Below, piece by piece: positions 1 through 14,600 of a stretch of 64,000 nucleotides of DNA (its first letter is position 1; the number at the start of each line of letters is the position of its first letter). The stretch is from Lamellibrachia columna (Eukaryota; Annelida; Polychaeta; Sabellida; Siboglinidae). Made by a program: the position numbers and the translations under genes. The notes under the pieces are model-generated. The model saw nothing but the letters and a program-made list of their open reading frames with translations, did not search any database and had not been told where the DNA came from. Location: positions 41,326,584 to 41,390,583 of the forward strand of contig OY759263.1 in assembly GCA_963662155.1 (NCBI GenBank), written 5' to 3'.

Positions 1-2674
1 CATTATGTGACCACATCATTTTTCATTACAAGCCGTCATTTTCATTATCATTACCATCAATGGCCAGCAATGGTTGATTTATTGATACAGATGTACAAGA
101 CAGTCAGCATAGTGCTGGTCCACAGCTGGAAGTCTGGAAACCTTATAAATTAAGTGATCACCAGTGACTGAATGGCTTCAATGGCAAGTCTGTGGAGTCT
201 GTCGCCATCAGGAGGCTTGTGTGAAAAAAAGGACAGTTGGGTGGGGAACTGGCTTTAAATGACAACTAAATCCTTTTAGGCATGAGCAGTCACTGAATGT
301 CAGTGTCTACTGCTATGTAAACTCCAGGGTGAAACTCACTTGAGGGCCATGATTCCAGGGGGCTCATAAAGTCTGGAGACACTAGTGCAATCTGCTGTTT
401 CTTCCTAAATGGCGACAACATAATGAAATAACCTGACAACATAAAGATAATTTTTTTATTACAGGGGTTTATTATCATTACCATTATCATTAAGTGAAGT
501 TAAAATCAATAATTTTTACTATCATTATAATTACTCCAACCCTGATGTGCAGTCGGTTTAATACAAGAGTGTGTTCTGTACTTTCGTTAAAATCATCGAA
601 ATAATTTACTTTGATTGTTAGATCACGTCAAGAGTCACTTGTCAAAATGAACATGGCAAAGTAAAAAGTTATCTTGTTCCACAGATCATTGTTTTACTTG
701 GAGTGTCTTTACTTGGAGTATCTTTTCTTGGAGTGTCTCCTAATAAAATGCAATAGAAATGCAATTTTAACTTGGAGTGCACTTTAAGTTGCAATCATGA
801 ACTTACTAGTGAAGGTTATACTGTATTGTTTTATTTAGGTTGAAGACAAGATTTGCGGTAGTCATGACAACAGGCCCGCTGTAACGGGAGACAGAGGCTG
901 GCAGTCAAGACAACCCATCCATGGTCAAGTGAACACTGCCCGCAGCAGTTGACCCCAGCCAGCCACAAATTGTTTATGAACTAACTAATGGCTAAACACG
1001 AGAACGTGGCCATTGTTTCTGCAAGAGCAAGTCATGGGCCTATTTATTATGACTGAGACTGCGCTGACATCCCTGTCAGTACTCATCCTGTTCACCTGAG
1101 TGTCTGTGGTCTCCCTAACTGCTGCTCCTTGCCCTCGTGGCTGCCATGGCAGCGGGATGCCGTTGATCTCTGCTGCTCCTAAAAGCATCTGGCTGGCCGG
1201 GCAGGAGATGCCAAGCATCGACTATTGAGAACTGCACGAATTCATCTGCCATGCCCTCGTCTTATTTGCAACACTCCTTGTTATACTAGATTTACCACAC
1301 ACACACACAAACACACACATATGTAGTCCATGTTAACAAACAGGATGTGATATTCATGCTGCTACAGTATCGCCATTACAGTCCCAGAGTGCCTCCCTGG
1401 AAGAGGCATGAATGGGGGTCCACTCAAAATGTGTACAGACGATTGACAGAAAATGTCTGTTCTGAAAGTGTAATTTTTATATGGGGGTTGGGAGGGAAAC
1501 ATATCTTGTTGTAGCATTAGATCTGTCATTTCCGTGTGAGCATTTGTTCCGGGCATGGTATCTATTCCATGAACTTGACGGAAGGTGGAAGTCGATAAGG
1601 TTTTTGGAGTACTTGCAATGCATTTTAAATCCAATGTGTTTTATCGACGTGGTTGCATCGCCGTGGAAATGAATGCTACCAGCACACGTGGTGTTGGGTT
1701 TAAAAATCTAGATTTGGCATGGACGGAAACATTGGCTGTCTGCAGGTGGGGTTAATTAATTTGTTGATTATTATGGGCGATTCTGATTGTTTGGGGGTGA
1801 ATATGACGGCATGAAATTATGTGAAATATTGTAAATAGCATTTTTGCGACTGGCTTTGTATCTGCTTTGCAGTTGCAATGCGAGCGTATTGGTTTTTTTC
1901 AAACAGTTTTTGTTTTGAGGCATCAGATTTAATAGCGGTCTGATGGATGTGGACTGGGAGATGTGTGGTACAGACATAGCTGGAGAGGAAACAAAATGTC
2001 AGTGTTACTTCTCGGTGCTTCCTCATAAGTTACAGTTCATTTGTTTATGTTTCTACACACTAATATGTATTTAGAAAGTCATCCCAGTCTATAAATCCTC
2101 ATTCGTGTTTCAGTTAAATAGCTTTTCTATGTGTACATATTTCAATAGTACGTTTTTGGCTGACTCCAGAGCAAAGCAAACAGTTTTGTTTTCTGTCCAC
2201 CAATAAATTGTGGATACACTTCCTTGTTGGTTACAACATCGGCTGTGCATGATTAAAACATGAAGCACATGATTAAAACATGAAGCACATGAACATTTTC
2301 CACAGACACCGTTGTGTTGGGATTGTGGAAGAACGCTTGTGTGTTGATCATATTGTATTTATTTTACTAAACGCCAAATGTTGAAATGGTTTGAACTGTC
2401 TTTCTTGTCATTTTCTTGGGGGTTGTCTTAAAACGTACATTTCTAAATGTAATTTAACATCCTAATTAACGACATTATAGTTAACCGAAACACAGGAATC
2501 AGAGGGCACATAGTGATTTAGTTTTGAGATGACCCATGGGGTAAATAGTGGGGATAGTTGTAAAATAGAACAATGTTTCTTCAGTATAATTGACTGGGGT
2601 TTCCAAGTGAGGTCTACCACAGTAGGCAGCCATGGTAGGTCTGAAACTCTTACAAACACTAAACTCCAGATGAG

Positions 2675-2944
2675 CATGTTAGATCCATGACATGAATGCT
2701 ATGAAACACTAGCAGGACCATATCAAATCATGTTAGATCCATGACATGAATGCTATGAAACACTAGCAGGACCATATCAAATCATGTTAGATCCATGACA
2801 TGAATGCTATGAAACACTAGCAGGACCATATCAAATCATGTTAGATCCATGACATGAATGCTATGAAACACTAGCAGGACCATATCAAATCATGTTAGAT
2901 CCATGACATGAATGCTATGAAACACTAGCAGGACCATATCAAAT
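2675..2944. repeat. 54-bp tandem array, 5 copies
   Basis: Five almost identical 54-bp units, recognisable by GTTAGATCCATGACATGAAT and ending CCATATCAAAT. The array is followed at once by a second, unrelated array. Confidence 0.93.
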
Positions 2945-2959
2945 CCATGCCACTCAGAC

Positions 2960-3360
2960 TCGTAATACTGACAGAAGCATAGCCAGTCTAACCATAATTT
3001 ACTGACAGAACCATAGTCAGAATAACCATGATACTGACAGAACCATAGTTGGCATAACCATGATACTGACAGAACCATAGTTGGTATAATGATGATAATG
3101 ATAGAACCATAGTTGGTATAACGATAATACCGATAACCATGACACTGACAGAACCATAGTCGGTATAACCACGATACTGACAGAACCATAGTCAGTATAA
3201 CAATGATACTGACAGAAACATAGTTGGTATAACCACGATATTGACAGAACCATAGTCGGTACAACCATGATACTGACAGAATTGGTTGATATAACCATGA
3301 TACTGACAGAACCATAGTATGTATGACCATGATACTGACAGAACCATAGCAGGTGCAATC
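2960..3360. repeat. ~32-bp degenerate tandem array
   Basis: About 12 diverged copies of a unit with the core ATACTGACAGAACCATAG followed by TTGGTATAACC. Open frames on the minus strand here (repeating SVSWLY) come only from the periodicity. Confidence 0.88.
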
Positions 3361-3879
3361 ATAACATCACAATTCACAGATAATAAAGGATAGGTTTACA
3401 TCACAGCTTCTGCAAAACAGTCACATCTTTAGTGATCACATCAACATTTCACCAACAGAAATAATAAATGTTTCATTGGTTTATTTCTATGTGCTATGCA
3501 ACTGCCAAAAAGCCACATGCATACTAGATAAGAACTTTAGATGCAAAATAAAACAAAACTGGATTAATACAGTTTTAAAGTAAACCAAGTATGAGGAGGT
3601 GTCAACATTACAAAATGCCAGTTTAATTATTTGTTTGTGTTTGACAACAGATCAGATGTGGTATTGCTTATGCTATATGAACAGTGGGGCCTTCTGCACA
3701 TGAAAACTGTGGAGTAATTCCCACAACTCGTGCTTTAAGTGAATCATTGATTCGCTGACAGTCTGTAGCGTTTACATACATGCATGCATGCTTGCATGCA
3801 TACACACAATACCAAGCCCACATCTGGATTTTCAGTTTCACTGTTTGCATAGATATAATTATAGCTGTATGTGACAGGC

Positions 3880-4249
3880 GCTACTTCCTCCTCGATCGAG
3901 ATACTGGGTCTGACGTCATGCTTACGCGTAGCATCTTGGACGAGTCCATTTAACTAGTGCGCGCGGCTGAGGGGTGGATGTTTCTTAGTTTAACCACGCC
4001 CACGCTTCTGTTAAGAAACTACAATTATCGAAAATAACATGCCACTATTCTGTTGCATGACTAAATGTTTTATTTGAAGCACTTTTCATTAGCGTACTTG
4101 TTAATTAGATCAGAACATTTTGTTCGAATAAACTGAACGAATCCATGATGGCACGTCCTCTGTTGACAAATACGCGAGCTAGATCAGGCAGGTGTGCTGG
4201 ACGAGTTAGCCTTCAATTTGCATCCGTTTAACTCCGACTTTACTGAAAC
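3880..4249 (+). promoter_or_regulatory. Probable E-Syt promoter / 5'UTR region
   Basis: This segment before the start codon is visibly richer in CG dinucleotides than its surroundings, with CGCG-type clusters near 3926 and 3960. It contains a perfect palindromic CRE/ATF-type site, TGACGTCA, at 3911-3918, about 330 bp before the ATG. No TATA box is obvious, as is common for CpG-type promoters. The transcription start cannot be fixed from sequence. The promoter role is inferred from position and composition. Confidence 0.5.
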
Positions 4250-4573
4250 ATGGAGTCGGACAAGGATGCCAGTGGTAACTCTCAGGACCAGGATCCTGGT
4301 CAAAGCGTCCGTCCAGCTCAAACAGAGACGCAGGGCGTGCAGTTGATGTCGTTGTTGATGAAATACTTCAAAACGGCCGGCTTTCTCCTGAGCGTATGGA
4401 CCCTGGGCTACTTCAGGTTTAGCTCCAGCTGGATTCTCTTTGCCCTATTTTTCTACATTGGCAACGAAGAATGGCGTAAAGGCAAAGAATCCAAGAGGGC
4501 ATTTGCTCGTGATGCAGCATTAGGGAACGAACAGCGGGCAATACTAGCTAGGGTGGACGAGCTACCTGCGTGG
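4250..4573 (+). CDS. Esyt2: E-Syt exon 1: start, ER membrane hairpin
   Basis: Codes residues 1-108. The ATG lies in a fair context (AAACATGG) and is the first Met of the frame. After a polar, acidic N-terminus comes a hydrophobic stretch (about 31-71, including [15 protein letters not shown]) that forms the ER hairpin. It ends in the conserved DELPAW just before the SMP. The donor TGG|GTGAGT is phase 0. The frame stays open into the intron to 4627, so an ORF-only call would overrun. Confidence 0.95.
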
Positions 4574-5599
4574 GTGAGTTCCACAACTAGTTTACGAGGT
4601 CATGGTAGTTTGTTACTGCTACCGTAAAACGTCTAAGAATGCTCACGTTGTTAAACTTGACTTAAAACTTCCTCCTCAATTGATTTAACCCAACACGTAT
4701 CAGGTTGGCTGATGTTAATATTTCTTGTGTGTGAATAATTTTAAGAAATATGTTCTTTCAGTTTAATAAAAAAGTATACATTTGTTAAAATCTTCGAAAG
4801 AAATGATTGCTAGATTGGGTAACTCGCAAAAGTTTTAATGGCTTGTGGCTATGCTATGGAATATATAGAACTGAACCACTTTTCCTGTATTTTCGTCGAA
4901 TTTTGACCGGATCTGGTAAAAAATTATTTTTTATTTAAATGTTTTAAATTACTGATGATTTCACCACAACTAAATAAAAAATTTGTACAAACGAGCTAGC
5001 ACATCATAATGGATTCGAGAGAGGTTAATGAGGCAATCAACAAAAATCAAATTGAGGAAGTTCCTTTAAAGATCTATGTTTGTGAAAACGTTCTTCTGTA
5101 GCACATACATAATCAGGGTTAGAATTTAGCCTAAAATTAGTGAGGGCCAGCAGGGTCCCTACCTTCCAAAATTTAGGGGCCCTTCACCAAAAGTGGGGGC
5201 CAAGAAATAGTTGCATGAAAAAGCCATAATGTAAGTTTGTTTAAAAAAAAATTGGTTTTGTACACAACGCATGTGCGGCGGATGTGGCTTTGCGGCAGTC
5301 TGATTAATAATTATCATATACATAAAAGCAGATCAGCTAAGGTCAATATCAAGACCTGACATTCCTTGCATATCACACATCCACATAAATGATGTGTATG
5401 GCTGCCTGTTCTTCGCAAGAGCATGCGCTGTAACAAACAACTTCTTCAGACGTGCAGCATTTGTAGCATCAATGCTTTGCAGTGCTTGTTCTGCTTTTGA
5501 TGTCCCTAGGCATATAGAAAAAATCTGCAATTTATTTAGTTGCAAGCATATTACAATTACGTTTTTGAAATAGTTTTAGTCAAAGCATCCCTGAACAGC

Positions 5600-5671
<72 letters not shown>

Positions 5672-8600
5672 CCTAGGTGTCGTATGAAACTGGAACGTAC
5701 ACAACTAGATTGAGGTTACAATTCCTTGCTAAAAAGGTATATCTGCAGCAGATATGGAAAATTAATAACTGTCATTCTTTTTAAAAGTATATGCTCTATG
5801 CAGACATGCTGTTTTGGGTTGAAACCTTATAATTAACATTTCAATCTTGTGCCGATCTCTCAGACTACAAAATGTACATCAGGCATTATCCGCTAGGTGT
5901 CGCCAGTTACATCTGCATTGCGTTTTTTCGTAAATGTTTTGAAAAATTCTTTTACCCTTAAAACGTTTTGATTTAGTTTTGTTGTCTTCTTCTGCTGTCT
6001 GCCTTTATGATCGAAGAAATTAAATACAATTTTCAAGTCTTGGCCGGGCTAGTTCATAATCTGTCAACCAGTAGCGCACGAATATCCCCTGGCGAATACT
6101 GCGATGACTAAGATTAACGCTCCGCAGAAACGGATCGATATTAAAACGGTATTTTTTTACTAATTGTGTACAACGTGTGTTTGGATAACGACGGATGGAA
6201 CTTCCAGATGTTCGTTCATGTTGGCTAGGGTGGAGAAATGAAGTAGGATAGGTCGGTAGCGATAGTGCCTCGTAAAATATGAAATTGCATATGTTTTGTG
6301 CCTTTGAGATGCAACGATATCGTATTTATAAAAAAAAATTCTGGGAGCCAGCCGGGCTCCAAGAGTTGGAATTTTTTGGGGACCCGACAGTAAATCTAGG
6401 GGCCAGCGGGCCCCCGCTAAATTCAAACCCTGATAATTATATAATAATAAAAATTATGTCGTATATGATCCTTGGGATCATGCAGTGAGCTTTGCGCCCA
6501 TCCAGGGTTGGTATTAAAACATCACTTATCCCCAGACCAACAGCCTACATCCTGTTGTGCCAGTTGGGACTGTACCAATAATGGATATCTAGTTTTTTTT
6601 CTGATAAGTTATACAGGATATTTCACAGTCATTTGATACTAGCAACATACTCAGGATTAACAGAAGCCTAAGGCAGTGACCTTATTATAGTCATTACTTC
6701 ACTAAGTTCTCAGCACTACCCACAGTGTAAGCAGTCTCCGGAGGGGGGGATTTTGATCTATCACAGCCAGTCATCATACTTGAGAGCTGTGCACAGTGCT
6801 GAACACTGATCCAGTGATTATCTTTTACAAGATCCCCACCCACTGACGTCATAGTCACCAGATGGGCTCAGACCACAATTCTGCACCATGATGTCAGTGT
6901 CTTCTAGACATTTACACATGACTATGTGCACGTGTTCATATCATCATAAATATATTATGCCTACACATATGCTCATACATGCATATGTGTAGGCATGCGT
7001 GCAGTATTTTATTATTTCTAAAGAAGTAGTAAATATCCAAGCAGCAAAAGTTGTTGGGTGGTAGTTCTCAGGCGTTGATTTTCATGGAAAATTGGTTGGA
7101 AAATTGGTAGCAGACTCCCACTCTGCTCATATTTGGGAGTGCGCAGAAAAAATTGGGAGTCCGCACTTTTTTAACAAATCAAATAATCACATAAACAAAT
7201 TCAGTCCAAATCATGCTTTATTTTATTGAATCGTCTTATTCATCTACGATGTAGACTACGTATTACATATGACTCTCCAATCTCCCATGCGCGTATGCCT
7301 CCTGCGCAGGCCCGGGCTAATATAATTGGCATTCTGGTATTGGCATAAATTTGTGCAAAAAAGTAGAATAATCAATGTTGTGACATTCAATCAGGTATCA
7401 TACTTTATAACTAAATTATAAACAGGTTGTCAAATTATGAAAGTTTAAGTGACCATCCAAATTCATGGCAGGTTCCCCCATTTTAAGTTGGTGTGTTCAG
7501 TAATCGATCAACCTACCCATGTGTTACACAGTGACAGGAAGATTGCCAGACATGCACTGGTGCTGTTGGCCTTTGGTTTCTTTGCTATTGATTTTTTCTA
7601 TGTGTTGATACTGTAAATGTCTGTACTTTGTCTGCTTCTAAACAATTCAATACAGCCTAGACCAATGTGGGACTAAAGCATGCATTAACAACTTAACAGT
7701 AGTGACTGGCGGAGTGAATGTCACATGTGGATCTACAGATATATCCCAAAAGGATGCAGCTGCACTGTTTAATGAAATGCCCCAAGGGAAACATAATGCC
7801 CAGTATTATTACTCATGTTTTTATACTGTTTCTTTCCTTAAAATGTGATTTATACTACATTGTGTAATGTGTCTCAACATAATCATATAAATAAATATTT
7901 GACTTATAATTTTTTTTTTTTGTGGCTAGGATGTGTAGCTATTAATGCCACATTATAACAAATACTATATAGACTAAAATAATTTAAAAAATCTGGTATT
8001 TCCAACTACAAAAGTGTGAGTTTATGCAAACAGTTTCTGATTTCCAAAACTCAGATTTATTTGGTACAATAATAATAAATAAATAAATGTATAAGTATTT
8101 ATCTAAATGGCACTGCAAAGGCTAAGATGACCCCAGTAAGACACATTTTGTTGCTAGCTAAAAAAATCATACAATGTCCAAGGGACTCCGTGCTATATTA
8201 CTTAACAATCCCTTATATATCCTAACATACCATGGGGCTCCGTGCTATATTAGTTAACAATCCCTTATATATCCTAACATACAATGGGACTCCATGCTAT
8301 ATTAGTTAACAATCCCTTATATATCCTAACATACCATGGGACTCCATGCTATACTAGTTAACAATCCCTTATATATCCTAACATACCATGGGACTCCATG
8401 CTATATTAGTTAACAATCCCTTATATATCCTAAAATACCATGGGGCTCCGTGCTATATTAGTTAACAATCCCTTATATATCCTAACATACAATGGGACTC
8501 CATGCTATATTAGTTAACAATCCCTTATATATCCTAACATACCATGGGACTCCATGCTATATTAGTTAACAATCCCTTATATATCCTAACATACCATGGG

Positions 8601-11600
8601 GCTCCGTGCTATATTAGTTAACAATCCCTTATATATCCTAACATACAATGGGACTCCATGCTATATTAGTTAACAATCCCTTATATATCCTAACATACCA
8701 TGGGACTCCATGCTATACTAGTTAACAATCCCTTATATATCCTAACATACCATGGGACTCCATGCTATATTAGTTAACAATCCCTTATATATCCTAAAAT
8801 ACCATGGGGCTCCGTGCTATATTAGTTAACAATCCCTTATATATCCTAACATACAATGGGACTCCATGCTATATTAGTTAACAATCCCTTATATATCCTA
8901 ACATACAATGGGACTCCGTGCTATATTACTTAACAATCCCTTATATATCCTAACATACCATGGGGCTCCATGCTATATTAGTTAACAATCCCTTATATAT
9001 CCTAACATACAATGGGACTCCATGCTATATTAGTTAACAATCCCTTATATATCCTAACATACAATGGGACTCCATGCTATATTAGTTAACAATCCCTTAT
9101 ATATCCTAACATACAATGGGACTCCATGCTATATTAGTTAACAATCCCTTATGTTTCCTAACATACCATGGGACTCCGTGCTATATTAGTTAACAATCCC
9201 TTATATATCCTAACATACCATGGGACTCCATGCTATATTAGTTAACAATCCCTTATGTTTCCTAACATACCATGGGACTCTGTGCTATATTAGTTAACAA
9301 TCCCTTATATATCCTAACATACCATGGGACTCTGTGCTATATTAGTTAACAATCCCTTATATATCCTAACATACCATGGGACTTCATGCTATATTAGTTA
9401 ACAATCCCTTATATATCCTAACATACAATGGGACTCCATGCTATATTAGTTAACAATCCCTTATATATCCTAACATACCATGGGACTCCATGCTATATTA
9501 GTTAACACTCCCTTATATATCCTAACATACATTGGGACTCCATGCTATATTAGTTAACAATCCATTATATATCCTAACATACAATGGGACTCCATGCTAT
9601 ATTAGTTAACAATCCCTTATATATCCTAACATACCATGGGACTCCATGCTATATTAGTTAACAATCCCTTATATATCCTAACATACATTGGGACTCCATG
9701 CTATATTAGTTAACAATCTCTTATATATCCTAACATACAATGGGACTCCATGCTATATTAGTTAACAATCCCTTATATATCCTAACATACAATGGGACTC
9801 CATGCTATATTACTTAACAATCCCTTATATATCCTAACATACCATGGGGCTCCATGCTATATTAGTTAACAATCCCTTATATATCCTAACATACAATGGG
9901 ACTCCATGCTATATTAGTTAACAATCCCTTATATATCCTAACATACAATGGGACTCCATGCTATATTAGTTAACAATCCCTTATATATCCTAACATACCA
10001 TGGGACTCCATGCTATATTAGTTAACAATCCCTTATGTTTCCTAACATACCATGGGACTCCGTGCTATATTAGTTAACAATCCCTTATATATCCTAACAT
10101 ACCATGGGACTCCATGCTATATTAGTTAACAATCCCTTATGTTTCCTAACATACCATGGGACTCCGTGCTATATTAGTTAACAATCCCTTATATATCCTA
10201 ACATACAATGGGACTCCATGCTATATTAGTTAACACTCCCTTATATATCCTAACATATAATGGGACTCCATGCTATATTAGTTAACAATCCCTTATATAT
10301 CCTAACATACAATGGGACTCCATGCTATATTAGTTAACAATCCCTTATATATCCTAACATACAATGGGACTCCATGCTATATTAGTTAACAATCCCTTAT
10401 ATATCCTAACATACAATGGGACTCCATGCTATATTAGTTAACAATCCCTTATATATACTAACATACCATGGGGCTCCATGCTATATTAGTTAACAATCCC
10501 TTATATATACTAACATACCATGGGGCTCCATGCTATATTAGTTAACAATCCCTTATATATCCTAACATACAATGGGACTCCATGCTATATTAGTTAACAA
10601 TCCCTTATATATCCTAACATACCATGGGACTCCATGCTATATTAGTTAACAATCCCTTATATATCCTAACATACAATGGGACTCCATGCTATATTAGTTA
10701 ACAATCCCTTATATATACTAACATACCATGGGGCTCCATGCTATATTAGTTAACAATCCCTTATATATACTAACATACCATGGGGCTCCATGCTATATTA
10801 GTTAACAATCCCTTATATATCCTAACATACAATGGGACTCCATGCTATATTAGTTAACAATCCCTTATATATCCTAACATACAATGGGACTCCATGCTAT
10901 ATTAGTTAACAATCCCTTATATATCCTAACATACCATGGGACTCCATGCTATATTAGTTAACAATCCCTTATATATCCTAACATACAATGGGACTCCATG
11001 CTATATTAGTTAACAATCCCTTATATATACTAACATACCATGGGGCTCCATGCTATATTAGTTAACAATCCCTTATATATACTAACATACCATGGGGCTC
11101 CATGCTATATTAGTTAACAATCCCTTATATATCCTAACATACAATGGGACTCCATGCTATATTAGTTAACAATCCCTTATATATCCTAACATACCATGGG
11201 ACTCCATGCTATATTAGTTAACAATCCCTTATATATCCTAACATACAATGGGACTCCATGCTATATTAGTTAACAATCCCTTATATATCCTAACATACAA
11301 TGGGACTCCATGCTATATTAGTTAACAATCCCTTATATATCCTAACATACCATGGGGCTCCATGCTATATTAGTTAACAATCCCTTATATATCCTAACAT
11401 ACAATGGGACTCCATGCTATATTAGTTAACAATCCCTTATATATCCTAACATACCATGGGACTCCATGCTATATTAGTTAACAATCCCTTATATATCCTA
11501 ACATACCATGGGACTCCATGCTATATTAGTTAACAATCCCTTATATATCCTAACATACAATGGGACTCCATGCTATATTAGATAACAATCCCTTATATAT

Positions 11601-14600
11601 CCTAACATACCATGGGACTCCATGCTATATTAGTTAACAATCCCTTGTACTTCCTAACATACCACGAATGCTATTTAAATGTGTTGTTTGGCTCTAAACA
11701 AACAGTTGCACTACCAGGTGGGTCATTCCATGTCAAATTAACCAATTTTCAGGAAATTTCAAAAGTTTATGTCACAGAAAATAACATTAAAAAAAATTTC
11801 CGCAAAGGATTTCAGCAGTCTGTATTTCATTATTGTGTTAACCATAGTACAATGTTCAAATTGCCACCATATATTGTCAGGGACATTGACAATAACCTAT
11901 TAGTTCAGTAGACTTCTAGTTTTATAAGTTTCACCACTCAAAATAAGAATGTGTGACAAGTCATAGGACCACCATTTTTTAATTGTGCATAGTTCTTTAT
12001 TAGGTATTACCTATATATTAACATTTCATGATGATGTTCTGTCTCGTTTAATTTATCTAACAGGTGAAAATTGTTGTTCTGCCCAATCGCATTTTTCTCC
12101 TAAATTCCTCCCAAATTGGCCCAAAATATCAGTATGTATGTATGTCAACTAGAAGCTTACTGAACTAATATGTTATTGCCAGTATACCAGACAATAGATG
12201 ATAGCAATTTGGACATTGTAGGTCTACTGTAACGCAACAATGAAATACAGACGGCTGAAATCCTTATCAGTAATTTTTGTCAATGTTATTTTCGCCCATA
12301 ACCCATTGTCCTTTGTTCTATCATTCTTGAATTTTGCATACATAATCTGCACCAATATGTCTATATATTCAGCAAATTTCAGATCTGTAGCTTGTAGACA
12401 TTTTAAATTAGAAGCACCTGAAAACAGAAAAAAAATAACAGGTGCGTTTTTGGGCGCTTACTCCCATTTACATTATAGGGCATTACAGACACAATTTGCA
12501 TGCAAATCCTTAGTTTTTTGCAGAAGTGTTCAGGTATAGCTACTTATTCATTGGTTAACATTTAAGCAAATTCTGAGACATCAACTTCTTGACCATTGGT
12601 TGATTTGACCCAGGTGATAAGTTTTATAACTGTAACATCATAGTTTCACAAATATTTTTCCACCATATCACAGGGCAGGAGACAACCTGTTCTCTGCTAA
12701 CACATGACCTGGAAATGATTCCATAACCAAATGTCTTTGGTCTGCTCAAAAATCAGCCAGCCCCTGGAATCACACAGCTAGCAAGACTTGATTGGTTACT
12801 GGTACTATTAATTTATTATGGTTATTGAAGAAAGTACACATACTGGTACTTCATTGGCTCAATCAATGAGTTTTGCTAGCTCAACCACTGGTCTCTTGAT
12901 ACGCATTATTGTTATGACATATTAGTGACTTGTTGTTCTCTGCTATCTGAACCTGTGTCCTCAGAGTCCATTTAGTGAATGAACCTTTGTGTGAGGGGAC
13001 ATGCAGCTTTGCCTGCCTGAAAGCATCAGACTGTACCATTAACACATCACTGCCTGAGGCACTGATGTGTGTGTGCCTGGCTGTTGGTGCATGCCTGTAT
13101 TTGCAGAGGTTTATTTAAAGTTATCATTGATCGCACATGGTTGGACTTATCTTTTTCAAATATCCACACCAGTGTGATGTCAATGCACCTGTGATGTCAA
13201 TGCACCTGTGATGTCAATGCACCTGTGATGTTAGAGCACTTTTGTTGACATTTCATTTTTTTTTACAAAAAATATCAGATTTTGCAGTTTTTGGCAGAAT
13301 TGTTGTTTTTAGGGTAAATGCATTCATGATTCACTGAGCACAGATAATTTCTTTCACTTAGCATTTGTAATTTAGTAATCATGGAATGTTTTGACAAGAG
13401 CCATACGCATATATGATGTACAACATACATGTACATGATGTACAACATTCAGTGCAGCTTAGATGATAAAAAAAAACATTTATTAAGTTCCACCCAGAAT
13501 ATTAAATACAAACTCATTGATTAGCAGTCAAAATTATGTTTGATCAACTAACACTGTACCAGGTAGTATTATTTCTGTTTTCTGCATACCTGCCTTCTTT
13601 ACACACGGCCCTGTTGTCCATCCATTGTGGTCTGTCAATCCACATTCCATGCTGTCTCTCATTGTCACAAACAATCACATTTCATCTGACTGTGTTCAGA
13701 ATCCAACGCAATACTCAAGAGTCAAGGTAACTCAGAAAGTTCTGCAATTACATCAAATTTATATACAATGAAAGTTTTCGTTTCTGTTATGTGCCTGTTT
13801 CAGGTGTACTCCCCTGATATCTGTCTGTCTCTCTTGTTTGGTGACCTTCCCTGATGTCTGTCTGTTTCTCTTGTCAGGTGTACTTCTCTGATGTCTGTCT
13901 GTTTCTCTTGTCAGGTGTACTTCTCTGATGTCTGTCTGTTTCTCTTGTCAGGTGTACTTCTCTGATGTCTGTCTGTTTCTCTTGTCAGGTGTACTTCTCT
14001 GATGTCTGTCTGTTTCTCTTGTCAGGTGTACTTCTCTGATGTCTGTCTGTTTCTCTTGTCAGGTGTACTTCTCTGATGTCTGTCTGTTTCTCTTGTCAGG
14101 CGTACTTCTCTGATGTCTGTCTGTTTCTCTTGTCAGGTGTACTTCTCTGATGTCTGTCTGTTTCTCTTGTCAGGTGTACTTCTCTGATGTCTGTCTGTTT
14201 CTTTTGTTTGGTGACCTTCCCTGATGTCTGTCTGTTTCTCTTGTCAGGTGTACTTCCCTGATATCTGTCTGTTTCTCTTGTCAGGCATACTTCCCTGATG
14301 TCTGTCTGTTTCTCTTGTCAGGTGTACTTCTCTGATGTCTGTCTGTCTCTCTTGTTTGGTGACCTTCCCTGATGTCTGTCTGTTTCTCTTGTCAGGCATA
14401 CTTCCCTGATGTCTGTCTGTTTCTCTTGTCAGGTGTACTTCTCTGATGTCTGTCTGTTTCTCTTGTCAGGCATACTTCCCTGATGTCTGTCTGTTTCTCT
14501 TGTCAGGTGTACTTCTCTGATGTCTGTCTGTTTCTCTTGTCAGGTGTACTTCTCTGATGTCTGTCTGTTTCTCTAGTCAGGTGTACTTCTCTGATGTCTG

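Larger units (their letters stand above)
1..3879. other. Upstream intergenic DNA, no gene seen
   Basis: I see no convincing exon here on either strand. The open frames are short, low-complexity or repeat-derived. The stretch holds a short (CA)n run near 1297-1320, a 20-bp direct duplication near 2248-2290, two tandem arrays (listed separately) and, near 540-660, a partial copy of the dispersed repeat also found at 4668, 45523 and 61605. Distal regulatory DNA of the E-Syt gene could lie here but cannot be recognised. Confidence 0.6.

Noticed and set aside
870..970. Possible exon with moderate GC
   Set aside because: No frame with a domain and no consistent splice borders.
2890..3377. Minus-strand ORFs repeating SVSWLY
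   Set aside because: Degenerate ~32-bp tandem array, no domain.
8172..11663. CRISPR-like array
   Set aside because: Units are contiguous with no unique spacers; the host is a eukaryote with introns. It is a minisatellite, as are the other arrays.
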